This document shows, one piece after another, positions 42,346 through 46,010 of a stretch of 46,010 nt of DNA (within the stretch, counting starts at the first letter, position 1; every line of letters starts with the position of its first letter). The stretch is from an uncultured Veillonella sp. Lineage in GTDB: Bacteria > Bacillota > Negativicutes > Veillonellales > Veillonellaceae. The position numbers were made by a program, and so were the translations under genes. The stretch lies in contig NZ_CALJON010000016.1 in NCBI RefSeq assembly GCF_937981445.1, forward strand, positions 1 to 46,010, read 5' to 3'. Under the pieces are notes generated by a model. That model ran no database searches. It was not told the DNA's origin and saw nothing but the letters and a program-made list of their open reading frames with translations.

Positions 42346-43680
42346 ATGGCCAAACCATTAGTTGCGGTCGTAGGTCGACCAAATGTAGGTAAATCGACTT
42401 TATTTAATGCTATTGTTAATAAGCGAATTTCTATCGTAGAAGATATTCCTGGTGTTACAAGAGATAGAATTTATTTTGATGCTGAGTGGCTCAATCGTGA
42501 GTTTACCATGATTGACACGGGCGGCATTGAGTTCATCACAGCGGATAGTCATGTGATTCCTAAAATGATGCGCCTTCAAGCCGAACTTGCCATTGAAGAA
42601 GCAGATGTGATTCTCTTTGTAGTTGATGGTAAGCAAGGCGTTGTGCCAGCTGACGAGGAAGTAGCTAATATTCTACGTGCCAGCGGTAAACCAATTATTC
42701 TAGTTGTTAATAAAATTGACAGCATTAGCCAAGAAGCAAACATTTATGAGTTCTATAATCTTGGAATCGGAGATCCAATTGGTATTTCAGCTAAAAACTT
42801 AATGAACTTAGGTGATCTTTTAGATGATGTAGTTAAAAACTTCCCACCAGTGGGCACTAATGAGGATGAAGAGGATACGATTCATGTAGCTTTAATCGGC
42901 CGTCCAAATGTAGGGAAGTCCTCATTGACGAATGCGTTGTTGGGACAAGACCGCGTAATCGTTAGTGATGTAGCCGGTACAACGCGTGATTCCATTGATA
43001 CTCATTGGTCTCATGATGGGCAGAAATTTGTTCTCATCGATACAGCAGGTATGCGACGAAAAGCTAAAATCGATGCCCCTGTAGAACGTTATAGTATTGT
43101 AAGATCCTTGCGCTCCGTAGATCGTGCCGATATTGTAATCCTCGTGCTTGACGGGGTTGATGGTGTAACTGAACAGGATAAGAAAATTGCCGGTTATGCC
43201 CATGAAGCTGGTAAGGGCATTATTATTGTGGTAAATAAATGGGATTTAGTAGAAAAAGACGATAAAACTACATTGCGCTATACGGAAGATATTTACGATG
43301 AAATGGCCTTCCTTCGCTATGCGCCTATATTGTTTGCTTCTGCCCTAACAAAGCAGCGTATCCATCGCTTAGCTGATTTAATTAAATTTGTGTCCGAACA
43401 ACAACATATGCGTGTATCTACTAGCGTACTCAATCAAGTATTATCTGATGCACAAAATGTGAATCCTGTGCCATCACGCAATGGTCGTTTACCAAAGATT
43501 TATTATATGACTCAGGCATCAGTTAAACCGCCTACATTTATTCTCTTCGTAAATGAACCTGAATTAATCCATTTCTCTTATATGCGGTTCTTAGAAAATC
43601 GCTTGCGCGAATCCTTTGGTTTTGAAGGTACGCCAATCCGATTAATTTTACGAGGTAAGAAGGGAAATGATGATGATTAA
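42346..43680 (+). CDS. der: GTPase Der (EngA)
   Basis: A 444-residue ribosome-assembly GTPase with two tandem G domains (GRPNVGKSTLFN at about 8 and GRPNVGKSSLTN at about 185; DTGGIE and DTAGMRRK switch motifs; NKID and NKWD base-recognition motifs) and a C-terminal KH-like domain (about 355-440). ATG 42346 follows TTGAGGTGA; an ATG at 42337 coincides with that site. It starts a new transcription unit after the S1 terminator and overlaps plsY. Confidence 0.97.
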   Translation: MAKPLVAVVGRPNVGKSTLFNAIVNKRISIVEDIPGVTRDRIYFDAEWLNREFTMIDTGGIEFITADSHVIPKMMRLQAELAIEEADVILFVVDGKQGVVPADEEVANILRASGKPIILVVNKIDSISQEANIYEFYNLGIGDPIGISAKNLMNLGDLLDDVVKNFPPVGTNEDEEDTIHVALIGRPNVGKSSLTNALLGQDRVIVSDVAGTTRDSIDTHWSHDGQKFVLIDTAGMRRKAKIDAPVERYSIVRSLRSVDRADIVILVLDGVDGVTEQDKKIAGYAHEAGKGIIIVVNKWDLVEKDDKTTLRYTEDIYDEMAFLRYAPILFASALTKQRIHRLADLIKFVSEQQHMRVSTSVLNQVLSDAQNVNPVPSRNGRLPKIYYMTQASVKPPTFILFVNEPELIHFSYMRFLENRLRESFGFEGTPIRLILRGKKGNDDD

Positions 43681-44278
43681 TATGAGTATGGAACATATAG
43701 GATTTATTATCTTAGCCTATCTTTTAGGATCCATACCGACGGGCTTATTGATTGGTAAATTATTTTTTAATACTGATGTAAGACAGTATGGCAGTAAAAA
43801 TATTGGTGCCACTAATACATATCGAGTGCTCGGTTTAAAAGCAGCCATTCCTGTATTTTTAGGTGATGCCCTAAAAGGCATGGCTGGCGTTTGGCTATTT
43901 AGTCAAGATCAAAACCTCATGTTATTAGGTGGCATTTTAGCTATGATTGGCCATAATTGGTCCATCTTTTTAGGCTTTAAAGGTGGTCGCGGTGTGGCCA
44001 CTGGCCTTGGCGTTTTAATCTTTTTGGTACCTATTATTTCAGCCATTTGCTTTGCCTCTTGGGCTGTAATTGTAGGTTTAACTAAATATGTATCATTAGG
44101 TTCTATAGTAGGGGCTGCTTTAGTTCCTATTTTGATGTTTGTTTTTAATGAACCCCTTCCATACATCATCTTTGGTTTCATCGCTGCCGTATTTGTTATT
44201 GTGCGGCATAAAGAAAATATTATGCGCCTTGTAAAAGGTAAAGAGCTTAAAGTAGAACGTACTAAAGAAAGTAAATAG
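43673..44278 (+). CDS. plsY: Glycerol-3-phosphate acyltransferase PlsY
   Basis: An integral membrane enzyme that acylates glycerol-3-phosphate from acyl-phosphate, about 201 residues with five membrane segments. Motifs are GSIPTGLLIGK, GSKNIGATN and GHNWSIFLGFKGGRGVATG. Five in-frame ATGs (43667, 43670, 43673, 43682, 43688) sit close together; 43673 has the best distance to AGAAGGG, but the choice is uncertain. The start lies within the 3' end of der. GpsA, which makes its substrate, follows 8 bp later. Confidence 0.94.
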   Translation: MINMSMEHIGFIILAYLLGSIPTGLLIGKLFFNTDVRQYGSKNIGATNTYRVLGLKAAIPVFLGDALKGMAGVWLFSQDQNLMLLGGILAMIGHNWSIFLGFKGGRGVATGLGVLIFLVPIISAICFASWAVIVGLTKYVSLGSIVGAALVPILMFVFNEPLPYIIFGFIAAVFVIVRHKENIMRLVKGKELKVERTKESK

Positions 44279-44286
44279 GAGATATT

Positions 44287-45288
44287 ATGAACGTAACAGT
44301 TTTAGGGTCAGGTAGTTGGGGTACTGCGTTGGCTTGTAAAAGTGTACAAGCCGGTAATACTACCTATTTATATTGCCGCAATGAACAGGTGGCTACAGAG
44401 ATAAAACAAACTAAAGAGAATACTACCTATTTACCAGGTGTAACTATTCCTGATGAACTCCATATTACCAGTCATTTGGAACAGGCCTTAGAGGATAATC
44501 AAATCATTTTAGTAGTTACTCCCTCCATTTATGTGAGAGAGATTCTAGAGCAAATTAATCCCTTTGTTCATGAATCGTCTATCATTGTCATTTGCTCCAA
44601 GGGGGTTGAACGGCATAGTGGCAAACGTTTGTCAGAAGTTGCTCAGGAAGTAGTGGGGCATAAGACGAAGCATATTGCAATTTTATCGGGGCCTAATCAT
44701 GCCGAAGAAATTGGTCGTGATTTACCAGCTGCTACAGTGATTGCAGCGACTGATATAGAGGCGGCTAAAATCGTACAACAGGCGCTTAATAGTCCTAATT
44801 TTAGGGTTTATGTGAATGAAGATATGACAGGCGTTGAACTAGCTGGGACTACTAAGAATATTATTGCTTTAGCTGCTGGTATTGTAGATGGCATGGGTCT
44901 AGGGGATAATTGTAAATCCCTACTATTAACACGTGGTCTGCACGAGATGACTAAGTTTGGCATGGCCTTAGGGGCACGCCGGGAAACCTATGCAGGACTT
45001 GCTGGAATGGGCGACTTGATTGCTACCTGTATGAGTAAACACAGTCGCAATCGGTCAGCTGGACAAAAATTAGCTAATGGGGAAACGATGGATTATATTA
45101 TTAACCATTCAAAAATGGTGGTAGAAGGATTCTTTGCCGTAAAAACAGTGTATGAAATGGGACAAAAAAAGCAATTAGATTTGCCTATTACTGAAGCGTT
45201 ATATGAAGTGCTATATTTCAATAAAAAACCTAGTACGGCTTTAATTGAACTCATGGGACGACATGTAAAAGACGAAATGAATTTATAA
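44287..45288 (+). CDS. gpsA: Glycerol-3-phosphate dehydrogenase [NAD(P)+]
   Basis: Reduces dihydroxyacetone phosphate to glycerol-3-phosphate for phospholipid synthesis, 333 residues. The N-terminal Rossmann motif is VLGSGSWGTALA, SGPNHAEEI lies in the middle and the catalytic-lysine region reads GTTKNIIALAAGIVDGMG. Ribosome binding site AGGAGAT. The plsY-gpsA order places two consecutive enzymes side by side. Confidence 0.97.
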   Translation: MNVTVLGSGSWGTALACKSVQAGNTTYLYCRNEQVATEIKQTKENTTYLPGVTIPDELHITSHLEQALEDNQIILVVTPSIYVREILEQINPFVHESSIIVICSKGVERHSGKRLSEVAQEVVGHKTKHIAILSGPNHAEEIGRDLPAATVIAATDIEAAKIVQQALNSPNFRVYVNEDMTGVELAGTTKNIIALAAGIVDGMGLGDNCKSLLLTRGLHEMTKFGMALGARRETYAGLAGMGDLIATCMSKHSRNRSAGQKLANGETMDYIINHSKMVVEGFFAVKTVYEMGQKKQLDLPITEALYEVLYFNKKPSTALIELMGRHVKDEMNL

Positions 45289-45320
45289 CTTTTTGATAAA
45301 TATAAAATTTTATAAGAAGA

Positions 45321-45348
45321 TTGCTTTTATTTTGGCTTATTATATACT
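45321..45348 (+). promoter_or_regulatory. Possible rsmD promoter
   Basis: TTGCTT (45321-45326), a 16-bp spacer and TATACT (45343-45348); an overlapping TATAAT at 45348-45353 could serve instead. It lies in the 97-bp gap after gpsA. Confidence 0.45.
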
Positions 45349-45385
45349 ATAATTATATGATGAGTGCAGGCATAATGAGGAAGGT

Positions 45386-45931
45386 ATGAGAATTATTGCA
45401 GGACGTGCTAAAGGTCACAACCTAAAAGCACCAAAAGGTCTTCAAACAAGGCCCACTCAAGATCGAGTAAGAGAAAGTATTTTTAATGTATTGTCAAATT
45501 ATGGAATCAACGAGACGACAGTGCTTGATTTATTTTCTGGCACCGGTGCCTTTGCATTAGAGGCAGTCAGCCGTGGGGCTCTAAGGGCTTCTTGTGTAGA
45601 TAAGGCAACGAGTCGCATTATTAAGGACAATATAGCTCATTGCCACATGGAAGATGCAATTACCGTATTACCTGTGACGATTCAAGTGGCAGGGAACCAA
45701 TTAAAAGGACAGCAGTTCGATTATATATTCTCTGATCCGCCTTATGATAGGGGATTCGTGGCTGCTACTTTTGAAGTCATTACGGTGCATCAACTATTAA
45801 AAAATGATGGAATGCTTATTATGGAGCATCACGAAAAGGAACTAGTAGAACTCCCAAAAGGCTGGTCCATTGTAAAAGAGCAGCAATTTGGTTATACTAG
45901 AGTTACCTATTGTGTGCCCCATGAGGCTTGA
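45386..45931 (+). CDS. rsmD: 16S rRNA (guanine(966)-N(2))-methyltransferase RsmD
   Basis: A 181-residue SAM-dependent methyltransferase that modifies G966 (E. coli numbering) of 16S rRNA. The N-terminal MRIIAGRAKGHNLKAP and RPTQDRVRESIFNVL are family hallmarks; the SAM motif is DLFSGTGAFALEAVSRGA and the catalytic motif is FSDPPYDRG. Its neighbour coaD begins 14 bp later; the rsmD-coaD pair is common in Firmicutes. Confidence 0.95.
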   Translation: MRIIAGRAKGHNLKAPKGLQTRPTQDRVRESIFNVLSNYGINETTVLDLFSGTGAFALEAVSRGALRASCVDKATSRIIKDNIAHCHMEDAITVLPVTIQVAGNQLKGQQFDYIFSDPPYDRGFVAATFEVITVHQLLKNDGMLIMEHHEKELVELPKGWSIVKEQQFGYTRVTYCVPHEA

Positions 45932-45945
45932 AAGGAGCTAAATAA

Positions 45946-46010
45946 TTGCGTATACGTATCTGCCCTGGCAGTTTAGATCCCATAACGAACGGACATGTAG
46001 ATATATTTGA
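45946..46010 (+). CDS. coaD: Phosphopantetheine adenylyltransferase (3' cut by window)
   Basis: Only the first 21 codons are present. The TTG start at 45946 follows AAAGGAG, and the residues RIRICPGSLDPITNGHVDIF contain the nucleotidyl-transferase signature of CoaD, which makes dephospho-CoA from phosphopantetheine. Context after rsmD agrees. Confidence 0.93.
   Translation, partial: MRIRICPGSLDPITNGHVDIF

Overview
The window reads as a chromosomal core region of a low-GC, diderm Firmicute of the class Negativicutes, most likely Veillonella. The reasons are an IspH-ribosomal protein S1 fusion, a split transketolase, AT-rich third codon positions, and Firmicute gene order (secA-prfB, ftsEX, obgE-yhbY-proBA-nadD-yqeK-LCP-rsfS, scpAB-rluB-cmk-plsC-ispH/rpsA-der-plsY-gpsA). 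A lone sulfatase-fold phosphoethanolamine transferase fits an LPS-bearing envelope. The genus is an inference from family recollection, not from a database search. No phage, insertion sequence or CRISPR array was seen.

Layout. 1-2220: the tail of a PLP aminotransferase, then a strong promoter driving a polar amino-acid ABC permease/ATPase pair, closed by a terminator. 2221-3790: a cold-shock protein and the long hibernation factor Hpf, separated by a degenerate 14-bp tandem array. 3837-6880: a T-box leader and a MetNIQ-type transporter. The leader's specifier (TGC) and its tRNA-acceptor bulge (TGGA) fit tRNA-Cys, not tRNA-Met. 6879-30000 and on to 32172: a very long same-strand run without any clear terminator. 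It holds secA, frameshifted prfB, envelope genes (DUF2993, DUF5693, csaB), the split transketolase, ftsEX with its M23 hydrolase and a CtpA protease, obgE, yhbY, proBA, a 51-codon membrane peptide, nadD, yqeK, an LCP protein, rsfS, cvfB, trkA, trkH and a metallo-beta-lactamase-fold hydrolase. 32234-32907: a tRNA operon (Asp-Phe-Gly-Cys-Leu) with two promoters and a strong terminator. 33131-35111: the only minus-strand gene, the phosphoethanolamine transferase. 35291-46010: scpA, scpB, rluB, a flavoprotein, cmk, plsC, the ispH-rpsA fusion, der, plsY, gpsA, rsmD and the start of coaD.

The genes cover translation (prfB, hpf, yhbY, rsfS, rluB, rsmD, S1, tRNAs, obgE, der), export and envelope biogenesis (secA, csaB, LCP, ftsEX, plsC, plsY, gpsA), chromosome segregation (scpAB), proline, NAD and CoA synthesis, and potassium and amino-acid uptake.

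The most interesting signals are the Cys-type T-box on a MetNIQ operon; a prfB frameshift site with UAA where UGA is usual; a perfect Shine-Dalgarno and in-frame ATG at the IspH/S1 junction that could yield free S1; and several intergenic tandem arrays, two of which look seeded from the 3' end of the upstream gene.
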